Assembly: GCF_008704795.1 (NCBI RefSeq)
Contig: NZ_CP023690.1
Location: 7,760,501 to 7,824,500 of the forward strand
DNA from: Streptomyces spectabilis
GTDB lineage: Bacteria; Actinomycetota; Actinomycetes; Streptomycetales; Streptomycetaceae
DNA: 64,000 bases
Direction: 5' to 3'
The notes below the pieces were generated by a model. The model ran no database searches, had not been told where the DNA came from, and saw nothing but the letters and a program-made list of their open reading frames with translations. Every line of letters begins with the position of its first letter. Position 1 is the stretch's first letter. The translations under genes were made by a program, and so were the position numbers. Shown here one piece after another: positions 16,705 to 25,717 of the stretch.

Positions 16705-17700
16705 ATGGACAGACGGAGCTTCAACCGACGGATGCTGGTGGGCGGGGCGGTCGCGGCGACCGGGGTGACATCGATGTCAGCCATGGCTCCCGACGCGGTA
16801 CCGGCCGAAAACCCGCCGCGGACGGCGCCCGCGGGCGGCGAGGTGCGCCGCATCACGATGTACGCCGAGAAGCTCCCCGACGGGCAGCTGGGCTACGGCC
16901 TGGAGCGGGGCGGGGCGACCGTCCCCGGCCCGCTGATCGAGCTGAACGAGGGCGACACGCTGCACGTCGACTTCGAGAACACCACGGACGTCGCCGTCAG
17001 CCTGCACGTCCACGGCATGGACTACGAGATCTCCAGCGACGGCACCAAGCACACCAAGTCCGACGTGGCGCCCGGCAAGAAGCGCACGTACACCTGGCGC
17101 ACGCACGCGCCCGGGCGCCGCAAGGACGGCACCTGGCGCCCCGGCACGGCGGGCTACTGGCACTACCACGACCACGTGGTCGGCACGGAACACGGCACCG
17201 GCGGCCTCCGCAGGGGCCTCTACGGGGCGGTGATCGTGCGCCGCAAGGGCGACATCCTGCCCGACAAGACCTGCGTGATCGTCTTCAACGACATGATGAT
17301 CAACAACAAGCCCGCCCACTCGGGGCCCGACTTCGAGGCCACGGTGGGCGACCGGGTCGAGTTCGTGTCGATCACGCACGGCGAGTACTACCACACCTTC
17401 CACATCCACGGTCACCGCTGGGCGGACAACCGCACGGGGATGCTGACCGGGCCCGACGACCCCAGCCAGATCCTGGACGACAAGATCACCGGACCGGGGG
17501 ACTCGTTCGGCTTCCAGGTGATCGCGGGAGAGGGAGTCGGCGCGGGCGCGTGGATGTACCACTGCCATGTGCAGAGCCACTCCGACATGGGGATGGTGGG
17601 GCTCTTCCTGGTGAAGAAGCCGGACGGCTCGATTCCGGAATACGAGCCGCATCATCCGCGTGAGGGGGCCGCACGGCCGTCGGCTGGGGGCCACCACTAA
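16705..17700 (+). CDS. slaC: Two-domain small laccase (multicopper oxidase)
   Basis: Secreted two-domain laccase of 331 residues of the Streptomyces SLAC type, which is active as a trimer with copper sites between subunits. It oxidises phenols with reduction of O2. All copper ligands are present at the SLAC spacing: His101/His103 (HVHG), His155/His157 (HYHDH), His230/His233/His235 (HTFHIHGH), His286-Cys287-His288, His292 and the axial Met297 ([12 protein letters not shown]). The twin-arginine-like [14 protein letters not shown] marks Tat export, as expected for a protein loaded with copper in the cytoplasm. GGGGGAG at 16692-16698 fixes the ATG at 16705. Confidence 0.95.
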   Translation: MDRRSFNRRMLVGGAVAATGVTSMSAMAPDAVPAENPPRTAPAGGEVRRITMYAEKLPDGQLGYGLERGGATVPGPLIELNEGDTLHVDFENTTDVAVSLHVHGMDYEISSDGTKHTKSDVAPGKKRTYTWRTHAPGRRKDGTWRPGTAGYWHYHDHVVGTEHGTGGLRRGLYGAVIVRRKGDILPDKTCVIVFNDMMINNKPAHSGPDFEATVGDRVEFVSITHGEYYHTFHIHGHRWADNRTGMLTGPDDPSQILDDKITGPGDSFGFQVIAGEGVGAGAWMYHCHVQSHSDMGMVGLFLVKKPDGSIPEYEPHHPREGAARPSAGGHH

Positions 17701-17734
17701 GTGCCGCGCCGGGTGGTGGAGTCTCCGCGGGTAC

Positions 17735-17777
17735 GTCGTGGCTGGTCGCGCAGTTCCCCGCGCCCCTTCGGGGGCGC
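17735..17777 (+). repeat. Dispersed intergenic repeat, copy A, with UUCG hairpin
   Basis: The block ggctggtcgcgcagttcccc followed by GCGCCCC-TTCG-GGGGCGC (17760-17777) recurs at 25588 and 61668 in the same orientation. The perfect 7-bp stem capped by a UUCG tetraloop lies between the convergent laccase and lectin genes, where it can serve as a terminator. Confidence 0.75.
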
Positions 17778-17796
17778 GCCCTGTGTCGGGCGCCGG

Positions 17797-18315
17797 TCAG
17801 CGCAGGAGGCTCCACTTGTAGCGGGCGTCCTTGGGGTCCGGGAGGTCCTTGCGGACCGTCACGTAGGACGTGCCCTGCCGGTACGGCGTGCTCAGGAGCT
17901 TGCCGTCGTCGTGGGACACCCAGAACACCTGCCCGGAGCCGGCCTCGGTGAAGTGCCACCACTGGTTGACGTCGTGCGCGTCGCACGTGCCCAGCCAGGC
18001 GAGCCCCCAGCCTGCGACGTCGGACACGCACTGGCCGCTGCTGACGGAGACGATCTGCCAGGCGGGCTGGGCGGCGAGCTGCAGGCGCCACCGCTGCCGG
18101 GGGTCACCGGCGTCGCAGGGCGCGAAGGTGGCGGTGCCCTGGAAGGAGTTGGCGGGGTCGTCGGCGGTGGACATGCACAGGCCGTTCCCCGCGTTGCGGA
18201 ACTGGCTGCCGGGGTCGGGCGCGGCGGCCGCGGGCGCCGCCCCCGCGAGGAGGGCGCCGCCCGCGGCCGTGACCAGGGCCGCGGCCAGGGCGGTGAGCCG
18301 ACGTGTGCGCTTCAT
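17797..18315 (-). CDS. Small secreted ricin-type beta-trefoil protein
   Basis: Secreted protein of 172 residues with a typical Sec signal (MKRTRRLTALAAALVTAAGG, cleavage near AAAA-AP). The mature part resembles a ricin-B type beta-trefoil lectin. The repeats FRNAGNGLCMSTADD, QRWRL, SGQCVSDVAGWG and NQWWHF have the Q.W spacing of the trefoil, and paired cysteines are present. It probably binds carbohydrate; no catalytic domain is attached. GGAAGG lies just upstream of the ATG. It converges on the laccase gene and is divergent from the LacI regulator across 179 bp. Confidence 0.75.
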   Translation of the reverse strand: MKRTRRLTALAAALVTAAGGALLAGAAPAAAAPDPGSQFRNAGNGLCMSTADDPANSFQGTATFAPCDAGDPRQRWRLQLAAQPAWQIVSVSSGQCVSDVAGWGLAWLGTCDAHDVNQWWHFTEAGSGQVFWVSHDDGKLLSTPYRQGTSYVTVRKDLPDPKDARYKWSLLR

Positions 18316-18494
18316 GGAACGTCCTTCCGGTGGCGGTGGTGCTCCCGATGCTGAGGCACGGCGCGGCGCGGCACCATCGCCGGAACGGGGGACGGCAGGG
18401 GCGCGCGGGGGGCCCGCGGGCCGCTCCCGGGCGCGCTCCGGGGCGCCGCCGCCGCGGCTATTCTGATCGGCAACCGCCGATGAGGAGTTCCGAG

Positions 18495-19520
18495 GTGAGC
18501 GAGGCAGGGGCGCGTCCCACGCTGGAGGCAGTGGCCGCGCGGGCCGGGGTTTCGCGCGCGACGGTGTCACGGGTGGTGAACGGCGAGGCGGGGGTGCGAG
18601 AAGTCCTCGCCGTGAAGGTCAGACGGGCCGTGGACGAACTCGGCTATGTGCCCAACCGCGCCGCCCGCAGTCTCGTCACCCGGCGCTACGACGCCGTCGC
18701 CGTGGTCATCGCCGAGCCGGAGACGCGCGTCTTCGCCGATCCGTTCTTCGCGCTCCAACTGCGCGGCATCAGCAAGGAACTGACGGCCCATGACGTCCAG
18801 CTCGTGCTGCTGCTCACCGAGGGGCGCGCCGACCACGCGCGCGTGGGCCGCTATCTGTCGGGCGGCCACGTCGACGGGGCGCTCGTCTTCTCGCTGCACC
18901 TGGACGACCCGCTGCCGGTCATCATCAACGGCGCGGGCGTGCCCACGGTGTTCGGCGGGCGCCCCGGCTGGGCGGGCGGCGAGGACAGCGTGCGGTACGT
19001 CGACTGCGACAACCGCGGGGGCGCGCGCTCGGCCGTGCGGCACCTCGCGGGGCTCGGCCGCACCCGCATCGCGCACATCACCGGCGCCCTCGACCAGACG
19101 TCGGCGGCCGACCGCCTCGACGGCTTCCGGGACGTACTGCCGGGCGCGGACGCGCGGCTCGTCGCCGAGGGCGACTTCACGCCCGCGGGCGGCGAGCGCG
19201 CCATGCGGCGCCTGCTCGACCGGTGCCCGGACGTCGACGCCGTGTTCGCCGCGAACGACCTGTCGGCGGCCGGGGCGCTGCGGGTCCTGCGCGCCTCCGG
19301 GCGGCGCGTGCCGGACGACGTGGCGGTCGTCGGCTTCGACGACATGCTGCCCGTGGCCGAGCAGGCAGACCCGCCGCTGACGACGGTGCGTCAGGACATC
19401 GAGGAGATGGGCCGGCTCATGGCGGCCATGCTGCTGCGCGGGCAGGACCGGAGCCCCGCCCCGGACCACGCGGCGAGCGTCGTCCTGCCGACGGAACTGG
19501 TGCGACGCGATTCGGCATAG
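18495..19520 (+). CDS. LacI-family transcriptional regulator
   Basis: Regulator of 341 residues. The N-terminal HTH and hinge helix are clear (TLEAVAARAGVSRATVSRVV, then LGYVPNRAARSLVTRR). The periplasmic-binding-protein-like sensor domain follows, with DCDNRGGARSAVRHLAGLG, DAVFAANDLSAAGALRVL and DVAVVGFDDM. I chose the GTG at 18495 because GAGGAG at 18482-18487 is correctly spaced; an ATG at 18480 is also in frame. It probably senses a sugar. The CebR-like palindrome upstream of the GH64 gene at 22300 is a candidate target, and the divergent lectin gene another; neither is proven. Confidence 0.9.
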   Translation: MSEAGARPTLEAVAARAGVSRATVSRVVNGEAGVREVLAVKVRRAVDELGYVPNRAARSLVTRRYDAVAVVIAEPETRVFADPFFALQLRGISKELTAHDVQLVLLLTEGRADHARVGRYLSGGHVDGALVFSLHLDDPLPVIINGAGVPTVFGGRPGWAGGEDSVRYVDCDNRGGARSAVRHLAGLGRTRIAHITGALDQTSAADRLDGFRDVLPGADARLVAEGDFTPAGGERAMRRLLDRCPDVDAVFAANDLSAAGALRVLRASGRRVPDDVAVVGFDDMLPVAEQADPPLTTVRQDIEEMGRLMAAMLLRGQDRSPAPDHAASVVLPTELVRRDSA

Positions 19521-19818
19521 GGGAACGGCGGCGTCCGGCCGACCTGGGCGGGCCGAAGGCGTACGGCAATTCCCCGCCGAACGCGCCGGTAGCCGATCCG
19601 CTTCCGCCCCGTCCGTACTGTCGGCGGTACAACGGACAACGAAAAGGCCGGGAAATCTTGCGGCCGGGATCTTCAACCGTCAGCCTCTATGCACGACTTG
19701 AGGATCTCGGGTGGCCCGCTCGGCGGGTGCGCTCGCGGTTCGGCGTGCGCGGGCCCGGGGCGGGCCCGCCGCGGGCACACGGTGCCCGCAACGGGGCAGC
19801 AGCAAGCGGAGGGTTTCC

Positions 19819-20994
19819 ATGGCCACAGACGCCGTACGTCCGAAAACGTCCAGACTTCCGTCCCTGAGCGGGATGCGATTCATCGCGGCACTGCCCGTTT
19901 TCGCTTTCCACGCGACGTCGGGGATGAATTTCCTCCGCGGTGACGTCGGTGATTTCTTCACCGACATCTTCAAGGACGCCGGTACGCCGAGCGTGAGTTT
20001 CTTCTTCGTGCTGAGCGGCTTCATTCTGACCTGGTCGGCACGGCCGCGGGACACGATGCCGGACTTCTGGCGACGCCGGATGATCAAGGTCTATCCGAAC
20101 CATCTGCTCGCCTTCGCGGCCACCGTCGTGATCATGCTGCTCGCCTCCGACCCGCTGGAGGCGAAGAAGTTCTTCACCAGCCTCTTCCTCGTCCAGTCCT
20201 GGGTGCCGGAGCTGCCGGTCCTCACCGGCATGAACCCGGTGGCCTGGTCGTTGTCGTGCGAGGTCTTCTTCTATCTGAGCTTCCCGCTGCTGCTGCCGCT
20301 GGTGCGACGCCTGTCGGTGCGCGGCCTGTGGGCGCTGGGCGGGGTGCTGCTCGCCGTGCCCTGGCTCGTGGCGCTGATCGCCGACAAGGCCGTCGGGGGC
20401 ACCCCCCTGCTGCCCGGCGGACCCCTCACGCACGAGCAGCTGTGGTTCGTGTACTTCTTCCCGCCGATCCGCATCGTCGAGTTCGTCCTCGGCATCGTGG
20501 TGGCGCGCCTCGTCCTCAGCGGGGCCATGCCGCGCATCGGCCTGGTCCCGGCGGCGCTGTTCGCCGTCGGCGGCTTCGTCCTCAACGCCCAGGTGCCGTA
20601 TCTGTACAGCCTCGGCGGCACGGCCGCGTTCTGGGTCATGCCGCTGGTCGTCGCCGGTGCGACGGCCGATGCGAACGGGACCCGCTCGATCATGCGGGGC
20701 CGTGTGATCGTCAAGCTCGGCGAGATGTCGTTCGCCTTCTACCTGGTGCACACGATGTTCGTGGTGTCGGCGCAGCGGTGGCTGGTGCAGGACATGTCGG
20801 ACGGCGCCGCGCTCGCGACGCTCTTCGGCTGCCTGGCCGGGAGCCTCGTCGTGTCGTACGCCATGTTCACATGGGTGGAGGAGCCGCTGGTGCGGAAGTT
20901 CGGCAGGGCCCGGCGGCCGCGGACCGGCCCGCCGGCACCGCCCGCCGCCACCGCGGCCGCCGCACCCCTCGCGGCCGTGGACGCCAAGGACTAG
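19819..20994 (+). CDS. Membrane acyltransferase (acyltransferase 3 family)
   Basis: Polytopic membrane protein of 391 residues of the acyltransferase-3 (OafA/NodX) family, which O-acylates sugars, antibiotics or surface polymers. The family opening is visible as LSGMRFIAALPVFAFHATSG with the conserved His, then VSFFFVLSGFILTWSARP and FWRRRMIKVYPNHLLAF, followed by about nine further hydrophobic segments. The tail after residue 370 is Ala/Pro-rich and probably cytoplasmic. GGAGGG at 19808-19813 supports the ATG at 19819. It stands alone, 298 bp from the LacI gene, with a strong terminator after it. The acceptor is unknown. Confidence 0.85.
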   Translation: MATDAVRPKTSRLPSLSGMRFIAALPVFAFHATSGMNFLRGDVGDFFTDIFKDAGTPSVSFFFVLSGFILTWSARPRDTMPDFWRRRMIKVYPNHLLAFAATVVIMLLASDPLEAKKFFTSLFLVQSWVPELPVLTGMNPVAWSLSCEVFFYLSFPLLLPLVRRLSVRGLWALGGVLLAVPWLVALIADKAVGGTPLLPGGPLTHEQLWFVYFFPPIRIVEFVLGIVVARLVLSGAMPRIGLVPAALFAVGGFVLNAQVPYLYSLGGTAAFWVMPLVVAGATADANGTRSIMRGRVIVKLGEMSFAFYLVHTMFVVSAQRWLVQDMSDGAALATLFGCLAGSLVVSYAMFTWVEEPLVRKFGRARRPRTGPPAPPAATAAAAPLAAVDAKD

Positions 20995-21008
20995 ACAGCG
21001 CACCGGAC

Positions 21009-21041
21009 GCGCGCCCCGGCCCACCACGGGCCGGGGCGCGC
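21009..21041. terminator. Strong bidirectional terminator hairpin
   Basis: A perfect 14-bp stem, GCGCGCCCCGGCCC (21009-21022) with GGGCCGGGGCGCGC (21028-21041), closes an ACCAC loop between the convergent acyltransferase and GH64 genes. Confidence 0.85.
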
Positions 21042-21076
21042 TCCGTTCGTGCGGCGCCGGAGCCGCTGGTCCGGCG

Positions 21077-22300
21077 CTACGACCCGACCGACACGGTGAA
21101 CCGGCGCGGATTGCCGTCGTGCGCCGCGCCCGACACGTCCGGCTGGCCGTCCGGGCGCACGTCGTCGTACGGGAAGGCGTACCCGATGGGCGAGTTGGCG
21201 TGCACCACGCGCGCCCAGTGGTTGGTGACGGGCCCCCGGTAGTAGTCGGCGGCGGTCGTGCCGTTCGGCTGGGCGGGGTGGGTGAGCATGATGCCGCGGT
21301 TGAAGCCCGCGGCGAGACGGGCGAGGAGCGCCTTCTTCTCGTCGGAGTCGCCCGGGTTGTTGGCGAACGGGCCGTGGTTGCAGGTGAAGACGTCCTTCGA
21401 GGACGGCTTGGCGAAGGCGTGCCCTCCCTGGAAGGTGAGGGTGTCGCCGCTGACCCGGCCGACGCGCACACCCCGGCCGCCCTGGAGGTCGATGCGCAGG
21501 TCCGTCGAGCGGTACTTCTCCCAGACCTGGTCGACGTAGCCCTTGAAGAGGTCGCGGAACGGCATCTGGTCGGGGCGGTCGAAGTACGGGGCCATCAGGT
21601 TCTGCGGCGAGATGACCCGCAGCACGCGCCCGCCGCCGCGGATCACCAGCTTGTCCCACGGCTGCCCGTCCCGGCCCGTCTGTGCCACCAGGTCGGCGGC
21701 GATCCTGTCGACGGCCCCGTCGGGCAGGGGCGCGACGGTGTGCGTGGCGTCGCCCTCCAGGGTGAGGCCGATGGGCAGGGCGGTCACCAGGTCGACGTAG
21801 CTGATGTTCGCGTACAGCTGGGTGCTGTTGAAGGTGAACTCGCAGAACGACCACGTGCGGCCGTAGTTGGGGTCGGCCGGGGTGGCGAAGGCGGGCTCGA
21901 CGAGCGCCGGGCCCGGGTTGAGGAAGAAGTCCAGCTTGTCGTCGCGCACGAAGTACACGCGGGCGCCGTACATCTGGGGGAGCGTCAGGACCCTGGGCGC
22001 GGAACCCGCCGCGCCCAGCGGGATGGCGCAGTCCACCGGCAGCGGCGTCTGCGGGGCCGACGGCGAATCCGGGCGGTAGACGCCGCCGTCCGGCTTCAGG
22101 AGCAGCCAGCGGCCCGTGCCCGCCTCGTGGCCGGTGACGTACGCGCGGACCTGTCCCGGCAGGGACTTGTTCCGCAGGGCGAGTTCACAGGTGGCGGGGG
22201 CCGCCGTGGCGCGCGGACTGAGCGCGGCGCCCCAGACGGGATAGGTGAGGGTGCCCGCCGCGGCGGCGGACGACGTCAGGAACACTCTGCGCGATATCAC
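21077..22300 (-). CDS. GH64 beta-1,3-glucanase
   Basis: Secreted glycoside hydrolase of 407 residues, family 64 (laminaripentaose-producing endo-beta-1,3-glucanase). A Tat-like signal (ISRRVFLTSSAAAAG) leads to a cleavage site near ATA-AP. The catalytic pair matches the characterised Streptomyces matensis enzyme: the Glu in FCEFTFN and the Asp in ISYVD are 16 residues apart, as Glu154 and Asp170 are there. No carbohydrate-binding module is attached. I chose the GTG at 22300 because AGGAG lies 9 nt upstream. A perfect CebR-like palindrome lies about 120 bp upstream, so sugar-responsive LacI repression is likely. Confidence 0.92.
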   Translation of the reverse strand: MISRRVFLTSSAAAAGTLTYPVWGAALSPRATAAPATCELALRNKSLPGQVRAYVTGHEAGTGRWLLLKPDGGVYRPDSPSAPQTPLPVDCAIPLGAAGSAPRVLTLPQMYGARVYFVRDDKLDFFLNPGPALVEPAFATPADPNYGRTWSFCEFTFNSTQLYANISYVDLVTALPIGLTLEGDATHTVAPLPDGAVDRIAADLVAQTGRDGQPWDKLVIRGGGRVLRVISPQNLMAPYFDRPDQMPFRDLFKGYVDQVWEKYRSTDLRIDLQGGRGVRVGRVSGDTLTFQGGHAFAKPSSKDVFTCNHGPFANNPGDSDEKKALLARLAAGFNRGIMLTHPAQPNGTTAADYYRGPVTNHWARVVHANSPIGYAFPYDDVRPDGQPDVSGAAHDGNPRRFTVSVGS

Positions 22301-22420
22301 GGCATCTCTCTCCTGGCTGGAACGTGGGGGGAGGTGAGCAGGAGCGGGCCCGGCTGCGCGATGGTGCCTCGAGGTGCCCCCACTGTCGTGGCCCCGGAAT
22401 CGCGGCGTCAAGAGGTGTGA

Positions 22421-22436
22421 CTGAGAGCGCTCTCAG
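22421..22436. promoter_or_regulatory. Perfect 16-bp palindrome, LacI/CebR-type operator
   Basis: ctgagagcgctctcag is a perfect palindrome about 120 bp upstream of the GH64 start. It differs from the CebR operator TGGGAGCGCTCCCA only by GG to AG and its mirror. LacI-family regulators bind this type of site in front of glucan-degrading genes in streptomycetes. Confidence 0.75.
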
Positions 22437-22543
22437 AATCTCCCCCGGCTTCACAAGGTGATGACGAGACCCTCCGGAGGGTGACGGGAATCCGACGATC
22501 GGCGACGAGCGGTGGTGACGCTGCGTGGTCGGCAGCTCGCGGA

Positions 22544-22577
22544 TGAAGGAACGCGGCAGCTCTTGAAGGAACGCGGC
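22544..22577 (+). repeat. Two 14-bp direct repeats upstream of the Wbl gene
   Basis: tgaaggaacgcggc occurs at 22544-22557 and 22564-22577, a 20-bp period. The rest of the 435-bp GH64-Wbl intergenic region holds the CebR-like palindrome and the small dyad cctccggaggg; no gene was seen in it. Confidence 0.5.
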
Positions 22578-22735
22578 GCGACGCGCCCGATGCGCGGAAA
22601 GGTGCGGCGGGCCCCCGCCCCGGCCCCTAGGGTGGGTCATGCCGAACGGTCGGTCGTCCCCTGCCCCGGGGGCCTGGCGCGCCTCGTTGATCGAACGTTG
22701 ATCCGTTGTTTCGCGCTGTCGGCCACGATCACTGC

Positions 22736-22996
22736 ATGCACATTGACACCACGGTGACCGAAGCCGAACTGGCCTGGCAGGAGCAGGCGCTGTGCGCGCA
22801 GACCGGACCCGACTTCTTCTTCCCCGACCCCGGCAGCTCGGTGCGCGAGGCGAAGCGCATCTGCCGCCTGTGCGACATGCGCTCCGCCTGTCTTGCCTAC
22901 GCACTGGACAACGACGAGCGGTTCGGCGTGTGGGGCGGGCTCTCCGAGAAGGAACGGCAGAGCCTGCGGCGCGAGAGGGTCTCGCGTTCCGCCTGA
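22736..22996 (+). CDS. WhiB-like (Wbl) iron-sulfur regulator
   Basis: Small actinobacterial Wbl protein of 86 residues that would bind a [4Fe-4S] cluster and partner the principal sigma factor. The four ligands are Cys20, Cys43, Cys46 and Cys52 (C-x22-CxxC-x5-C). The signature turn GVWGGL spans 64-69, followed by the basic tail ERQSLRRERVSR for DNA contact. No good ribosome-binding site precedes the ATG at 22736; a TTG at 22706 in the same frame would add ten residues. The gene stands alone and converges on the glycosidase gene. The particular Wbl class is not assigned. Confidence 0.9.
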   Translation: MHIDTTVTEAELAWQEQALCAQTGPDFFFPDPGSSVREAKRICRLCDMRSACLAYALDNDERFGVWGGLSEKERQSLRRERVSRSA

Positions 22997-23054
22997 GCGC
23001 CCCGGCGGCTCAGCCCCGCGTGGCTCAGCCGCATGCGACTCAGCCGTATGCGAC

Positions 23055-25526
23055 TCAGCCGTATGTGACCGTGAACCTCTCCGTGCCCGCAGGCACGTGC
23101 ACGTCGTCGCCCGCGACCGGCAGCGCGCGCCCGTCGGCCGTCGCGGCCCGCACCGGGCCGAAGCGGCACGGATAGACGTACCGCACGCCCTGCGGCACGT
23201 CCGTGACGTCCACGGTCACCGTGCGCTCGCCCGCGTCGTGCGCGAGCCGGTAGCCGAAGGGCGCGCCGAACAGCGTCGGCGCCGCCTCGACGGCCACCGC
23301 CGCGCCGTCCGGCACCCAGTGCGGGCGCACGCCCGGCGCCACGTACACGTGCGGGTCGTGGTCCTCGTCCGCCTCGAAGAAGAGGATGTCGCGGACCAGG
23401 AGCAGATACTCCGCCGCCGCCCAGCCGTGCGGGATGTCGCCCATGTACCAGTGGCGGTGCGGCACCTCGCCGTAGTCGGACGCGATGGGGAAGGCATGCT
23501 GCTCGTTCCAGGCGCCGAGCGCCACCGCCCGGCCCTCCGTGCGGGGCGACGCGGCGGCCACGGTCCAGCCGAGCAGCGCGTCCATCCGCGCCGGATCCCC
23601 TGCCAGCAGAAGGGCGTGCGCCAGCTGCATGGTCAGATACGGCCCGTAGGCGTTCCAGGCCGCCTCGTGCCGGAAGCCGCCGGTGACGAAGTGCGCGTAC
23701 ATCGTGTCGAGGGTGAAGCGCGCCGCCCGGTCGACGTCGTCGCCGAGCTTGCCGCCCATGTGCAGCCGCAGCGGATGGAAGTACGCCGCCGCGCCGATCA
23801 TCGTCGAGTCGAGCCGCCCCACGTCACCGGGCCCGGTCGGGATGTACGTCTCCCAGTCGCCGCGCCGCCGCTGCTCGGCGAGGACCCAGCGGATCGAGGC
23901 CGCCGTGGCCCGCTTCAGGTCGTCGAACGCGGCCCAGAGCTCGGCCACCTCGGGAGTGCCGAGGCGCTCGGCGAGCCGGGCCGCCTCGTAGAGGCCCGCC
24001 AGGCCCCACAGGTCGTCCCAGTAGTGCGGTTTGTCCCGCTCGCCGAGGTGCTCGGCGCTCCAGCCGCTGTGCAGCAGACCGTACTGGTCCCGGTTGTCAC
24101 GCAGCCAGCGCGCGGCGTCGACGACGTACGGCGCGTAGAGCTTCGCGCCGAACGCGGCGTCGCGGCCGCGCGTGCGGTCGAAGCGGCCGATCGCCCACAG
24201 CGCCTGGCCGTTGCTGTCCCACTCGCGGTCGTCCTTCTCGTGCGGACCGCCGTAGAAGCCGTACTCGGCGCACGGCCCGATCCGGCCCGTGCCGCGGTTG
24301 AACCGCAGCGGGTAGTGCGTGCCCAGCTGGTGCTCCGCGAGGGCCGTGTCGCCCACGAGGGAGCACGCCGTGGCCTCCACCGACGAGTCGCGGATCCAGA
24401 ACGAGTCGTACACCGTCGGGCCCGGATGGATCTCCCCGTGGTCGGAGAGCACGAGCAGCTGCGCCCGGGCCTGCCGGAAGCCGTCGGCCAGGTGCGCCAC
24501 GGGCCCCGGCAGCTCGGGCCGCACGCCCTGGCCGAGCAGTTTCGCCGTCCAGAACGCCCGGTTGGCCTCCTCCAGGTCCGCGGCGGGCGTCGCGCGCAGC
24601 TCCGCCAGGTCGTCCGCGCCGCTGTACAGGTCGACCGGAAGCCGTACGTCAAGGGTGAACACCTCGTCGTCCGCGACCCGGAACGGCCACGCGAAGGCCG
24701 CGCTGCACAACCCCGCCACCTGGTCCTGCGCCTGGAGCGCCGCGTTGAGCTTGCCGCCGGTGACCAGGTCGTGGAAGGGGCTGCGGACCAGATACGCCGC
24801 GGGGTCCGTGGTGAAGTCCGGGTTGCCGTACACGCCGTAGTGGTCCGGCGGGGCGTCGAACACCGGGCCCCAGCCGCTGTTGGTCTCCACCCGCGCCTCG
24901 TCCGGCAGGTACCGCAGGAACGTCAGGCGCCGGTCGGTGAGCTGCTCGCCGTGCCGGTCGTGCCGCTGGAACCCGCTCGGCCCCGCGGGCAGCACCGCCG
25001 CGCACAGCCAGCCCTCGCGCGGGTGCCCGTCCGGGCTGCTCACCGCGGCGCGGGTCACGGCCAGGTCCCGCCGGCGCGCGCCGACCGCGGTGGCGAACGT
25101 CCGCTGCGCGCACGCGACGCCGTCCGCCGTGCGGAACGTCGTCACCACCACCGGCAGGTGCGGCGCCTGCATCCGCTGCTCCACCGTGCCGCCCTCCGCG
25201 AGCTGCGGCAGGCGCACGGTGCCCGCCGCCGGGTCGTAGAGGAAGAACGTCAGACAGTACTTGTCGTAGACCGGCTCGACCTCGCCCGCCTGGCCGACGA
25301 GGGACTCCTGACGGTGGTCCTTCACGCCCACCATGTGCCAGTAGCGGTACAGGGCGTTGGAGGCGAAGGCGGCCTCCTTCGACGCGTACGTGCCCCGGTC
25401 GAAGTCGTCGCTCCAGCGCCGGAACGCGGCCTGCGCCCACCACGGCACGGGATACGGCACCCGCGCCCGGTCCGCCCAGCCGCGCCACATGACCTCGTAG
25501 AACATCCACTCGTGCGTCTGTGCCAC
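23055..25526 (-). CDS. Six-hairpin (alpha/alpha)6 glycosidase-like protein
   Basis: Large cytoplasmic protein of 823 residues without a signal peptide. It looks like a six-hairpin glycosidase: an N-terminal beta-rich domain, then an (alpha/alpha)6 barrel with YDSFWIRDSSVEATACSLV, which resembles the catalytic loop of GH15-like enzymes, then repeated W-rich hairpins (KPHYWDDLWGLAGLYEAA, GDWETYIP, HRHWYMGDIPHGWAAAEYL), and a short C-terminal beta domain. A specific GH family cannot be assigned. The GTG at 25526 is chosen because GGTGGA lies 5 nt upstream. It is divergent from the HEAT-like gene, with repeat copy B between them. Confidence 0.7.
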   Translation of the reverse strand: MAQTHEWMFYEVMWRGWADRARVPYPVPWWAQAAFRRWSDDFDRGTYASKEAAFASNALYRYWHMVGVKDHRQESLVGQAGEVEPVYDKYCLTFFLYDPAAGTVRLPQLAEGGTVEQRMQAPHLPVVVTTFRTADGVACAQRTFATAVGARRRDLAVTRAAVSSPDGHPREGWLCAAVLPAGPSGFQRHDRHGEQLTDRRLTFLRYLPDEARVETNSGWGPVFDAPPDHYGVYGNPDFTTDPAAYLVRSPFHDLVTGGKLNAALQAQDQVAGLCSAAFAWPFRVADDEVFTLDVRLPVDLYSGADDLAELRATPAADLEEANRAFWTAKLLGQGVRPELPGPVAHLADGFRQARAQLLVLSDHGEIHPGPTVYDSFWIRDSSVEATACSLVGDTALAEHQLGTHYPLRFNRGTGRIGPCAEYGFYGGPHEKDDREWDSNGQALWAIGRFDRTRGRDAAFGAKLYAPYVVDAARWLRDNRDQYGLLHSGWSAEHLGERDKPHYWDDLWGLAGLYEAARLAERLGTPEVAELWAAFDDLKRATAASIRWVLAEQRRRGDWETYIPTGPGDVGRLDSTMIGAAAYFHPLRLHMGGKLGDDVDRAARFTLDTMYAHFVTGGFRHEAAWNAYGPYLTMQLAHALLLAGDPARMDALLGWTVAAASPRTEGRAVALGAWNEQHAFPIASDYGEVPHRHWYMGDIPHGWAAAEYLLLVRDILFFEADEDHDPHVYVAPGVRPHWVPDGAAVAVEAAPTLFGAPFGYRLAHDAGERTVTVDVTDVPQGVRYVYPCRFGPVRAATADGRALPVAGDDVHVPAGTERFTVTYG

Positions 25527-25587
25527 GCCTTTCCACCCCCAGGGGTCGATGACGGTGCCCGACCGCCTCGCTCGGTGTATCGGTCCT

Positions 25588-25641
25588 GCCTGCGGGCCGT
25601 CGGGGGCTGATCGCGCCGTTCCCCGCGCCCCTTCGGGGCGC
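25588..25641 (+). repeat. Dispersed intergenic repeat, copy B
   Basis: The block tgcctgcgggccgt, then a gctgatcgcgccgttcccc-like core and GCGCCCC-TTCG-GGGCGC, matches copies A and C. It lies between two divergent genes, 76 bp before the HEAT-like start, so here it would be in promoter or leader DNA rather than a terminator position. Confidence 0.75.
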
Positions 25642-25717
25642 ACCACCACAACATGGCACCGCCGTCGTGGGCCGTAAATCGCTACGGCGGCCCGGCCGGG
25701 ACGGGCAGAATCGCCGC

